Positions 1-4,868 of a DNA stretch of 6,283 nt are shown here, piece after piece. Source of the DNA: Acidobacteriota bacterium (GTDB lineage Bacteria; Acidobacteriota; Blastocatellia; RBC074); the NCBI GenBank assembly GCA_013140935.1, contig JABFSD010000282.1, forward strand, positions 1-6,283, written 5' to 3'. Both the position numbers and the translations under genes were made by a program. The notes beneath the pieces are model-generated. The model saw only the letters and a program-made list of their open reading frames with translations. It was not told the origin of the DNA and did not search any database. The number at the start of each line of letters is the position of its first letter. Position 1 is the first letter of the stretch.

Positions 1-1605
1 CATCGGGCGACCGTATTCAAACACGGCTTCGGCTTTCGGATTCACCGCCGCCGTCAAAAACTCTTCCAACTGATAGACCGCCAGATTCAAATAATAATTA
101 TCCATATCGCCGCAATAGACGTGAATTTTGCCGACCAGATCGGGGCCGAGCTTCGCCCAATTCTTTTCCAGGTTGTAGCGCAAGTCATAACCGTTATCGC
201 GCATATACAACGCGACCTCACGATCAATCTTGCCCGTCAGCCGATCCCAAATCGGACGCGGATAACCGTCCTTGCCTACGGGGCCGTAAGCCGCATCCCA
301 CGCCGCAATCTGTTGCCCCGAACGAATCTTGCTTCCCAATACTTCTTCTAACCGCGACATCTCGCGCATCGTCAACGTAACCTGCCCATCGGCGTTGCGC
401 GACAGCGGGCGAATCAACTTGCCCCAATCGCCCGCCGGAACTTCAAACGCATTGTCGTCTTCGTAAACGTTCGACATCTGATAGCGGCGAAAGTCCACCG
501 GGTCTGGATACAACACCCACGTACCGTTGAAAAACTTCGGATGAAAAACCTGCAAGGCCAGCGCTTCCCACCCGCCTGTCGAACCGCCCGTCAACACACG
601 CGCCTGCGGTTCGGCGCGCAGTCGGAAATTCTTTTCGAGATAGGGAATCAATTCGGTCAACAACGCATCGCCATACGGCCCATTGTTCGCCGAATTCACC
701 GCATAAGAGTCGTCGTAATACGGCGTAGGATGTTGAAAGGTCACGGCGACCATACGCGGAAAGTCGTCTGCCATCCACGCCTGCGCGAACTCATAACCCG
801 ATTCGCGCGCGCTGCGATTCAACCGCGCCTTGCGCTGTTCAGCAGTTTCAACGGCTTCAACCATTGGCGGAGCCTGCGTCGTAAAGCCGAACGGCGCGCC
901 CAAGCCGAAATGCCCTTGTACATAAATCGCCGGATACTGCTGACTCGCGTTTTGCTCGTAGCCTTTCGGCAACAGCAGCGTCGCGCCGAGATACATCGGA
1001 TGTCCCCAGAACTCAGTCAGCAACTTGCTCTGAATCTTCACGCGCTTGACCCAGGCGGTATCAGGCGGGACTACGACGGGCGGCAGCTTTTGGGTCAGGT
1101 TGAGTTTGACGTTGAATCCTTTGGCGGGATCGAGTTGTACGCGCTGCACCTCGCTGACGAGACTGCCCGGCGAACGATTCCAATGCTGGCCTTCCCACTG
1201 ATCCATGTGAACCCAAATTACGTGCCCATCCTTGCGCCGCACTTGCGTGTAAACGTTCAGCAGCGCCTGCACGAAATACTCGCCCGCCGGCAACTGGCTC
1301 AGGCTTTCTACGGGGTAGCCCAACACGCCCGCGTCAATCACCGCGCCCTCACCCGGCTTCAACGCATTCACGTCCAAACCGTAAAACGGCACCGAAGCGT
1401 TGTAAGACCCCGCCTGCAAGCGCGGCTCCGTGCGGTCGGTTTTCGAGACGATGACGAATACGCGACCCGTGATCGGCCCGCCATCGAGCGCGGCGGGATA
1501 GGAAATCTCGAACTTCGTTTCCGCCGCAGCGGTGTGACCGGAAGGCAGCGCCAACAGCGCGAGGCAAAGGGCGAGGCCTGTGATGAATAGGGTTCTTCGT
1601 TTCAT
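1..1605 (-). CDS. Secreted esterase-like alpha/beta hydrolase (3' end beyond window)
   Basis: The frame is open from the ATG at 1605 to the left window edge (535 codons, no stop). The N-terminus is a clear Sec signal peptide: basic MKRR, a hydrophobic stretch to about residue 20, and an Ala-rich cleavage zone HTAAAE near residues 24-29, so the product is probably periplasmic or secreted. About 190 residues of beta-rich extension come first, followed by an esterase domain of the putative esterase (esterase D-like) type. The nucleophile elbow GGSTGGW puts the likely catalytic Ser at about residue 342. A CGDMDNYY segment near 499-505 is a plausible site for the catalytic Asp. The catalytic His would lie past the last visible residues (EYGRPM). 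The start is supported by GGAGGA five bases upstream. The substrate cannot be deduced; ester or peptide hydrolysis is the family-level expectation. The gene is transcribed divergently from the DUF5678/protease pair. Confidence 0.85.
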   Translation of the reverse strand, partial: MKRRTLFITGLALCLALLALPSGHTAAAETKFEISYPAALDGGPITGRVFVIVSKTDRTEPRLQAGSYNASVPFYGLDVNALKPGEGAVIDAGVLGYPVESLSQLPAGEYFVQALLNVYTQVRRKDGHVIWVHMDQWEGQHWNRSPGSLVSEVQRVQLDPAKGFNVKLNLTQKLPPVVVPPDTAWVKRVKIQSKLLTEFWGHPMYLGATLLLPKGYEQNASQQYPAIYVQGHFGLGAPFGFTTQAPPMVEAVETAEQRKARLNRSARESGYEFAQAWMADDFPRMVAVTFQHPTPYYDDSYAVNSANNGPYGDALLTELIPYLEKNFRLRAEPQARVLTGGSTGGWEALALQVFHPKFFNGTWVLYPDPVDFRRYQMSNVYEDDNAFEVPAGDWGKLIRPLSRNADGQVTLTMREMSRLEEVLGSKIRSGQQIAAWDAAYGPVGKDGYPRPIWDRLTGKIDREVALYMRDNGYDLRYNLEKNWAKLGPDLVGKIHVYCGDMDNYYLNLAVYQLEEFLTAAVNPKAEAVFEYGRPM

Positions 1606-1610
1606 TTGAT

Positions 1611-1616
1611 TCCTCC
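1611..1616 (-). promoter_or_regulatory. Shine-Dalgarno of the esterase gene
   Basis: On the minus strand GGAGGA lies five bases before the ATG at 1605. It fixes the esterase start, which also begins the signal peptide. Confidence 0.8.
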
Positions 1617-1707
1617 GTGAAAACAAACTGCTTGGGTAAGTTGATAGCTGTGAATTCGTGCAGCGATTTTGAGCGCCCGGTTCGGATAGTGCAACCGCAC
1701 AGTTTTC

Positions 1708-1736
1708 TTGCGTAGTGAAAGCCGCGCCGATATTCT
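1708..1736 (+). promoter_or_regulatory. Weak candidate sigma70-type promoter for the DUF5678/protease pair
   Basis: TTGCGT (1708-1713) and TATTCT (1731-1736) are separated by 17 bases, matching the consensus at 3 of 6 and 4 of 6 positions. Transcription would begin near 1743, a normal distance before the ATG at 1778. If real, it excludes the upstream ATGs at 1708 and 1715 as starts. The match is weak and the elements were found by eye. Confidence 0.25.
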
Positions 1737-1763
1737 GCGCCTCGTTACAGCACGACCGAATGG

Positions 1764-1769
1764 AAAGGA
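1764..1769 (+). promoter_or_regulatory. Shine-Dalgarno choosing the 1778 start of the DUF5678 gene
   Basis: AAAGGA lies eight bases before the ATG at 1778. No comparable site precedes the in-frame ATG at 1715, so the shorter protein is preferred. Confidence 0.6.
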
Positions 1770-1777
1770 TTACCGCA

Positions 1778-2137
1778 ATGCAGGAACAAATCGTCATCAA
1801 CGAAGTCGGCGCGTTCATCCCGCGAACGCTGTTCGGCCACAAAGAACAAATCGTCACCGAGTTGGCGCATGCCGGTGTCTTTGCTTTGGCCGAAGTGGCT
1901 CCGCCGCCACCGCAAATCCGGCGCGTGCCGCCGATTGACTTGTCGCGTGAGTTGCAATGGCTGAAAGAGCATCGGCACGAATACCTCGAACAATGGGTTG
2001 CATTGGAAGGCGACCAACTCATTGCTCACGGCTCGCAGGCGCGCGAGGTTTACGCCGCTGCGCGTGCCGCAGGTATCAAGTCACCCTTCGTCGAATTTAT
2101 TTCGACGTCAGACGAACTGCCGTTTGGAGGTTGGTAA
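1778..2137 (+). CDS. DUF5678-type small protein, first gene of the protease pair
   Basis: A 119-residue protein of unknown function. I recognise the DUF5678 pattern in the second half (about residues 59-105): an ELQWLKEHRHEY segment, then QWVALEGDQLIAHG and a helical AREVYAAARAAG, ending in SPFVEFI and the C-terminal ELPFGGW. The first 50 residues, with a run of four prolines at 42-45, are less conserved-looking. There is no signal peptide or membrane segment, so it is probably cytoplasmic. The in-frame ATG at 1715 would add 21 residues that look like translated leader, and the ribosome binding site favours 1778. The stop TAA directly abuts the ATG of the retropepsin-like gene, so the two proteins are probably made together and may act as partners. 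No catalytic residues can be proposed. Confidence 0.8.
   Translation: MQEQIVINEVGAFIPRTLFGHKEQIVTELAHAGVFALAEVAPPPPQIRRVPPIDLSRELQWLKEHRHEYLEQWVALEGDQLIAHGSQAREVYAAARAAGIKSPFVEFISTSDELPFGGW
2126..2130 (+). promoter_or_regulatory. Shine-Dalgarno of the protease gene inside the upstream coding end
   Basis: GGAGG lies seven bases before the ATG at 2138. It is encoded by the Gly-Gly codons of the C-terminal FGGW of the DUF5678 protein. The stop and start codons are adjacent (TAAATG), so translation is expected to be coupled. Confidence 0.8.
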
Positions 2138-2542
2138 ATGTACACACTGACTTTTGAGGCCTTGCACGAATACGACGCCGGACTGCCAGGCATCACCGTG
2201 CCGGTGGAATTGAGCGCGGGCGATGCGTCCGTGAAAGTGACCGCGAAACTGGATAGCGGTTCGACTTACTGCGTCTTTCGGCGAGCGCGCGGTGAAGCGC
2301 TTGGCTTCGACATCGAAAGCGGCGTGCCGCAATGGATTTCAACGGCTACAGGTTCCTTTCTCACTTACGGCCACAACGTCACGCTTTCTGGCTTGGGCTT
2401 TGCGCTCGACGTGATGGTCTATTTCGCTGTGGATGAATGGTACAACCGCGACGTGTTGGGGCGGTACGGCTTTAGGCAGCAACTCAACCTCGGCGTAGTG
2501 GATTACGAAGGCAAATTGTATATCGGCAGATACACCGCGTGA
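2138..2542 (+). CDS. Small retropepsin-like aspartyl protease family protein
   Basis: A 134-residue protein of the size expected for a single-domain bacterial retropepsin-like protease, a fold that works as a homodimer with one Asp from each subunit. The visible active-site motif is KLDSGSTYCVF, with Asp39 in D-S-G-S following a beta strand (VKVTA). A second family-typical segment, VLGRYGF at about 106-112, corresponds to the hydrophobic-hydrophobic-Gly element near the C-terminus. Between them are flap-like beta strands (WISTATGSFLTYGHNVTL). There is no signal peptide, so it is predicted cytoplasmic. The substrate is unknown; the partner DUF5678 protein could be a target or an adaptor, but nothing in the sequence proves this. 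The start is fixed by GGAGG and by abutment to the upstream stop. The last 59 bases overlap the convergent minus-strand open frame that ends at 2484. Confidence 0.8.
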   Translation: MYTLTFEALHEYDAGLPGITVPVELSAGDASVKVTAKLDSGSTYCVFRRARGEALGFDIESGVPQWISTATGSFLTYGHNVTLSGLGFALDVMVYFAVDEWYNRDVLGRYGFRQQLNLGVVDYEGKLYIGRYTA

Positions 2543-2875
2543 GGTATTCGCTGAAATGCTGGTATGTGTTCAACTCATCGCGTTCCGTCTCGGTCAATTC
2601 CGCTTTCCAGTTGCGATGCAGCAATTCTTCCAACCGATCTTGCGCTTCGGACGAAATCTTGAATGCGAGTACCTGCGCCGTCGTAGGGCCGGACGAAAGA
2701 AACTCAATTACCTCTTGAAAGAGCAGCGTGACGTTGCTATTGCCGTTGGCCTGCGTCGCGGCTTTGGTTGTCTTGGCCGCAACGGTTTCTCGAATCAAAG
2801 CAGGCAAGGCCCCGCAGGGTCAATTCTAAATTGTGCAGCCAATTCGCCAGCGATGTTAAACGTGATTGAAGTCAT
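2484..2875 (-). pseudogene. Frameshifted small conserved-type protein gene, possibly also 3'-altered
   Basis: A good start (ATG at 2875 with GAGGAG eight bases upstream) opens a frame reading MTSITFNIAGELAAQFRIDPAG that stops after 26 residues at 2795. The next frame takes over at LPALIRETVAAK (TTG at 2807) and continues to 2484. One extra G in the G4 run (plus-strand cccc, 2810-2813) would join the parts as DPAG-ALPALIRE, so a single-base deletion or a sequencing error is likely. The second part has a VIEFLSSGPTTAQVLAFKISSEAQDRLEELLHRN segment followed by an ELTETERDEL helix. From memory this resembles a small family common in cyanobacteria and Acidobacteriota whose function I do not know. 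The tail after SEYLTR is Cys/Arg-rich, looks foreign to the family and reads antisense through the protease gene. If the frameshift is real, only a 107-residue TTG-started product could be made. Confidence 0.65.
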
Positions 2876-2936
2876 GCTTGGTACTCCTCTGATCCCTGGC
2901 AATAAACTCGTTACAAAAAATAATCAGCCAGCTTCT
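2876..2936 (-). other. Short spacer downstream of the DUF262 gene
   Basis: These 61 AT-rich bases separate the DUF262 stop from the frameshifted gene. They contain a T6 run on the minus strand but no hairpin strong enough to call a terminator, so readthrough into the frameshifted gene is possible. Apart from that gene's ribosome binding site I see nothing else. The change from AT-rich to GC-richer sequence occurs about here. Confidence 0.5.
2884..2889 (-). promoter_or_regulatory. Shine-Dalgarno of the frameshifted gene
   Basis: GAGGAG on the minus strand lies eight bases before the ATG at 2875. It shows that the original start is at 2875 rather than the TTG at 2807. Confidence 0.65.
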
Positions 2937-4007
2937 TTACGCTGCAACGGTTGACCGCAGCAATTCCTCAAGGTACTTGTTTCGTAATTGGCGAGTTCGT
3001 GTGTTGTTCACAGCTTCTGTCGCTGCAAGTTTGTAGTCACTTGGCACACTGGATTCAAATACCTCTAAGGCAAGTTTGACTGCCTGCGGATTTAAATTGA
3101 CCCCGTTCTTCTGTGCGTTCACAACCGCAATTATCAATGAAAATATATTCGCTTTATTGAGCCAATAAGATTTCCCGCGCAGTCCCATTTTAAGAATGAA
3201 TTCCGCAGCACGCTCTAGCTGCGCGATCAATTCGTCCTTAGCTTTAAATTCTTGCGCATAGTCATCAAGGTGTTCGATGGCCTTCTCATTTCGATTCGAG
3301 AACCCGCCTATTATCGTGGACATGATATTAAGTACATGCATCAGGTTAGTTTTGCGCGCAATTTCGTGAGAGTTAAATACTCCTTTTTCATTAATGAGCT
3401 TGACAAAATTTTTAGTATTTTTCGCCATAGCCCAAGCGAAAAACTCGGTCGGAATATTTGGATCTTCGCGTATATCGTCCTGATCAGTACGGTCTAGTGA
3501 AATGTGATCGGAAAGCAATTTGGCTACAAGCATGAACTCTGACGTGGAGTATTGAGATGCAAGTTTCTCAACGAAGGTCAGTGAATTAGATGTTCTATTA
3601 ATTCGCTGAAAGATGTCCTGAACTTTGGGGTCGTCGTTCTCAAGGTCAAGCTCGATTACTGCAATTTCGTACTTGAGAAAATCCGATTTTTGCGCCTCGC
3701 TTAAATCCACATATTTCTTGCCGTCGACATCAAGTTGGCCGTCAATGAAGCTTACGATTGCATCCGTTCGTTGCTGCCCATCAACAATGCAAGAGACAGT
3801 AGACATCGTTTCGACATTTACTTTGCCTTTGGAGATGAAAAATTGAGGAAACGGAAGGCCAGCTAGAATAGTTTTTATGAAATCACGTTTGTGAACATCT
3901 CGCCAAACGAGATTTCTCTGAAAGTAAGCGTCTGGAATTAAACGACCGCTATGTATGTCGTTAACGAGATTAAGAAGTGATATAGAGCGAACACGGTACT
4001 CAATCAT
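2937..4007 (-). CDS. Solo DUF262 (GmrS/ParB-like fold) protein
   Basis: A 356-residue protein with the hallmark DUF262 motifs in order: IPDAYFQRNLVW (24-35), KRDFIKTILAGLPFPQFF (40-57), the signature CIVDGQQRTDAIVSF with DGQQR at 76-80, and IFQRINRTSNSLTFVEKLAS (132-151). The rest (about 155-356) is mostly helical, with a YWLNKANIFSLIIAV segment near 281-295. In known relatives (GmrSD, BrxU, SspE) the DUF262 domain binds or hydrolyses nucleotides through the DGQQR region and controls a DUF1524 HNH nuclease. No HNH motif or DUF1524 domain is visible here, so the protein is a regulator/sensor or uses an unrecognised activity. The ATG overlaps the upstream stop as ATGA, and its own Shine-Dalgarno is poor, so expression probably depends on coupling to the nucleotidyltransferase-like gene. 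The gene is AT-richer than the flanks. No membrane segments or signal peptide are seen. A defence role is inference. Confidence 0.85.
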   Translation of the reverse strand: MIEYRVRSISLLNLVNDIHSGRLIPDAYFQRNLVWRDVHKRDFIKTILAGLPFPQFFISKGKVNVETMSTVSCIVDGQQRTDAIVSFIDGQLDVDGKKYVDLSEAQKSDFLKYEIAVIELDLENDDPKVQDIFQRINRTSNSLTFVEKLASQYSTSEFMLVAKLLSDHISLDRTDQDDIREDPNIPTEFFAWAMAKNTKNFVKLINEKGVFNSHEIARKTNLMHVLNIMSTIIGGFSNRNEKAIEHLDDYAQEFKAKDELIAQLERAAEFILKMGLRGKSYWLNKANIFSLIIAVVNAQKNGVNLNPQAVKLALEVFESSVPSDYKLAATEAVNNTRTRQLRNKYLEELLRSTVAA

Positions 4008-4591
4008 AAAATTGGCCTATTTTGAAGGTAGTTTTTAATTGCCGAACGTTGTTTTTGTTCAAAGAAATTTTGCGAAAGGTAAATAGCAGCACTAATTGAG
4101 CGAAAAAGCTTGTTATGTTTCCCAGAAAGTCTACCAAAGAAATCGTTCCAGCGCGCGCGTTCTGGCCCAACTGGCATAAGGTCAGGTCGAAAAATCCCGC
4201 GAGAGAGGTAGCTTATGTAGTCTTGAAAGCTAGATACGCCATTACGCATGGGGAAAGAAGTTCGGTCAAAGTAACCTTTTGACTGCGTGAAAACGAGTTC
4301 CATGTGTTTTATGAAAAGAGAGGAATCAATAATCCCGACATCCAGGTCTGATGAGCCAGGAATGAAATCCTGACTTTTATGAAAACTCTTTCCAGTCTTC
4401 GCTGACCCCACTACATGAATGCACATTATTGGAATGCTGAAAAATTCTGATATTTCGTTCAGTATCTCGTACTGTTGTTCTTCTGCTCCAACGAATACTT
4501 GCGTTGGATACGTCAGGAATACCTTACGCGCAATCTCGTGATAAGGTACGCCTACCTTAGCACCCTGATCTATGGCTTGGAGATGATTCAT
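4004..4591 (-). CDS. Predicted nucleotidyltransferase-fold protein, partner of DUF262
   Basis: A 195-residue protein. Its core is CIHVVGSAKTGKSF (57-70) followed by PGSSDLDVGIID (78-89). This is the strand-Gly-Ser loop and Asp-x-Asp metal site of the nucleotidyltransferase superfamily, with Asp82 and Asp84 as the likely Mg-binding pair. A third carboxylate cannot be assigned by eye. The C-terminal half is helical and contains RGIFRPDLMP (131-140), which I remember from proteins of this kind but cannot name. It matches neither a CD-NTase (no typical GS-x-x-x-GT loop) nor a typical MNT antitoxin, which is much shorter. It is the first gene of a two-gene operon with DUF262, overlapping it by four bases. 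The start at 4591 has only a weak Shine-Dalgarno-like sequence; the reading frame and lead-in look sound. The product is probably cytoplasmic. The nucleotide donor and the acceptor (protein, RNA or small molecule) are unknown. Confidence 0.7.
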   Translation of the reverse strand: MNHLQAIDQGAKVGVPYHEIARKVFLTYPTQVFVGAEEQQYEILNEISEFFSIPIMCIHVVGSAKTGKSFHKSQDFIPGSSDLDVGIIDSSLFIKHMELVFTQSKGYFDRTSFPMRNGVSSFQDYISYLSRGIFRPDLMPVGPERARWNDFFGRLSGKHNKLFRSISAAIYLSQNFFEQKQRSAIKNYLQNRPIL

Positions 4592-4625
4592 ATATGACTC
4601 AGTTCACCCGGCAAGTACAAACTAA

Positions 4626-4655
4626 TTCATAGCACCTGATTTCATTACCTGACAA
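4626..4655 (-). promoter_or_regulatory. Candidate sigma70-type promoter for the NTase-DUF262 operon
   Basis: Read on the minus strand, TTGTCA (4650-4655, 5 of 6 to consensus) and TATGAA (4626-4631, 4 of 6) are separated by 18 bases. They lie about 35 bases before the ATG at 4591. The -35 element falls inside the last codons of the truncated small gene. A six-base direct repeat (plus-strand ACCTGA at 4634-4639 and 4647-4652) lies in the spacer and overlaps the -35 element. It could be a weak operator but may be chance. Confidence 0.4.
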
Positions 4656-4857
4656 TGTAAAAAGTTAGGTTGAAACCCGGCGCAGTGTAGGCCAAGCCGC
4701 TCTGCAAAGGCAATACAAGCAACACAGAATAAAGCGCATCGCCAATTTCCGTTCTCAACCAACGCGTGACTGTGCGACGTGCCGCTTCGGCATTTGGTAG
4801 CACCATGGTTGGAGCCTGCGTTGTTATCGGCAGGGTTGCATTAATCAAGTTCGACAT
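4645..4857 (-). CDS. Small protein, probably truncated remnant
   Basis: A 70-residue frame starting at a well-supported ATG, with GAGGAG (4863-4868) overlapping the stop of the DUF1501 gene only nine bases upstream. The N-terminus is Thr/Pro-rich and is followed by VLPNAEAARRTVTRWLRTEIGDALY (about 19-43), a helix that looks conserved. A short LPLQSGLAYTAPG follows, and then an abrupt AT-rich tail FNLTFYIVR. From memory, relatives of this type of protein are longer and continue with a beta-rich C-terminus, and the joint between ALYS and VLPLQ looks shortened. I therefore suspect a decayed or truncated gene. No function is known to me. It has no membrane segment or signal peptide that I trust. 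Confidence 0.5.
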   Translation of the reverse strand: MSNLINATLPITTQAPTMVLPNAEAARRTVTRWLRTEIGDALYSVLLVLPLQSGLAYTAPGFNLTFYIVR

Positions 4858-4862
4858 AATTA

Positions 4863-4868
4863 CTCCTC
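4863..4868 (-). promoter_or_regulatory. Shine-Dalgarno of the small gene overlapping the DUF1501 stop
   Basis: GAGGAG on the minus strand spans the end of the DUF1501 gene (its TGA occupies 4867-4869) and sits five bases before the ATG at 4857. The two genes are thus likely co-transcribed and translationally coupled. Confidence 0.65.

Larger units (their letters stand above)
1606..1777. other. Divergent intergenic region
   Basis: This is the 172-base gap between the minus-strand esterase and the plus-strand DUF5678 gene, so it must carry promoters for both directions unless transcription enters from elsewhere. Apart from the ribosome binding sites and one weak plus-strand promoter candidate, the only structure I see is a short GTGC-AACC-GCAC inverted repeat near 1690-1700. 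It is too small to call an operator. I could not identify a convincing promoter for the esterase. Confidence 0.6.

Noticed and set aside
541..1590. A 349-codon open frame on the plus strand
   Set aside because: It is antisense to the esterase. Its translation is Arg/His/Gln-rich with no recognisable motif and there is no ribosome binding site; long antisense frames are common opposite GC-rich genes.
1715..1777. An upstream in-frame ATG for the DUF5678 gene
   Set aside because: There is no ribosome binding site before it, the extra 21 residues look unlike a protein start, and a promoter candidate overlaps this position.
2905..2936. Rho-independent terminator after the DUF262 gene
   Set aside because: A T-run is present on the minus strand, but it is not preceded by a stable GC-rich hairpin.
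2556..2954. A 132-codon plus-strand frame opposite the frameshifted gene
   Set aside because: The minus-strand reading has the family-like sequence and good start signals. The plus-strand protein lacks any recognisable pattern.
2937..4591. Assigning the operon as a GmrSD type IV restriction system
   Set aside because: The DUF262 half is present, but neither gene carries the DUF1524/HNH part that defines GmrD; the partner is nucleotidyltransferase-like.
4004..4591. Calling the first operon gene a CD-NTase (CBASS) or AbiEii/MenT toxin
   Set aside because: The Gly-Ser loop and Asp spacing do not match those families, there is no CBASS effector next to it, and no AbiEi-type antitoxin is seen.
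2894..4659. Possible flanking repeat of the AT-rich island (CCTGGCAAT near 2895 and CCTGACAAT near 4649)
   Set aside because: The match is short, imperfect and easily due to chance. No integrase, transposase or terminal inverted repeats accompany it.
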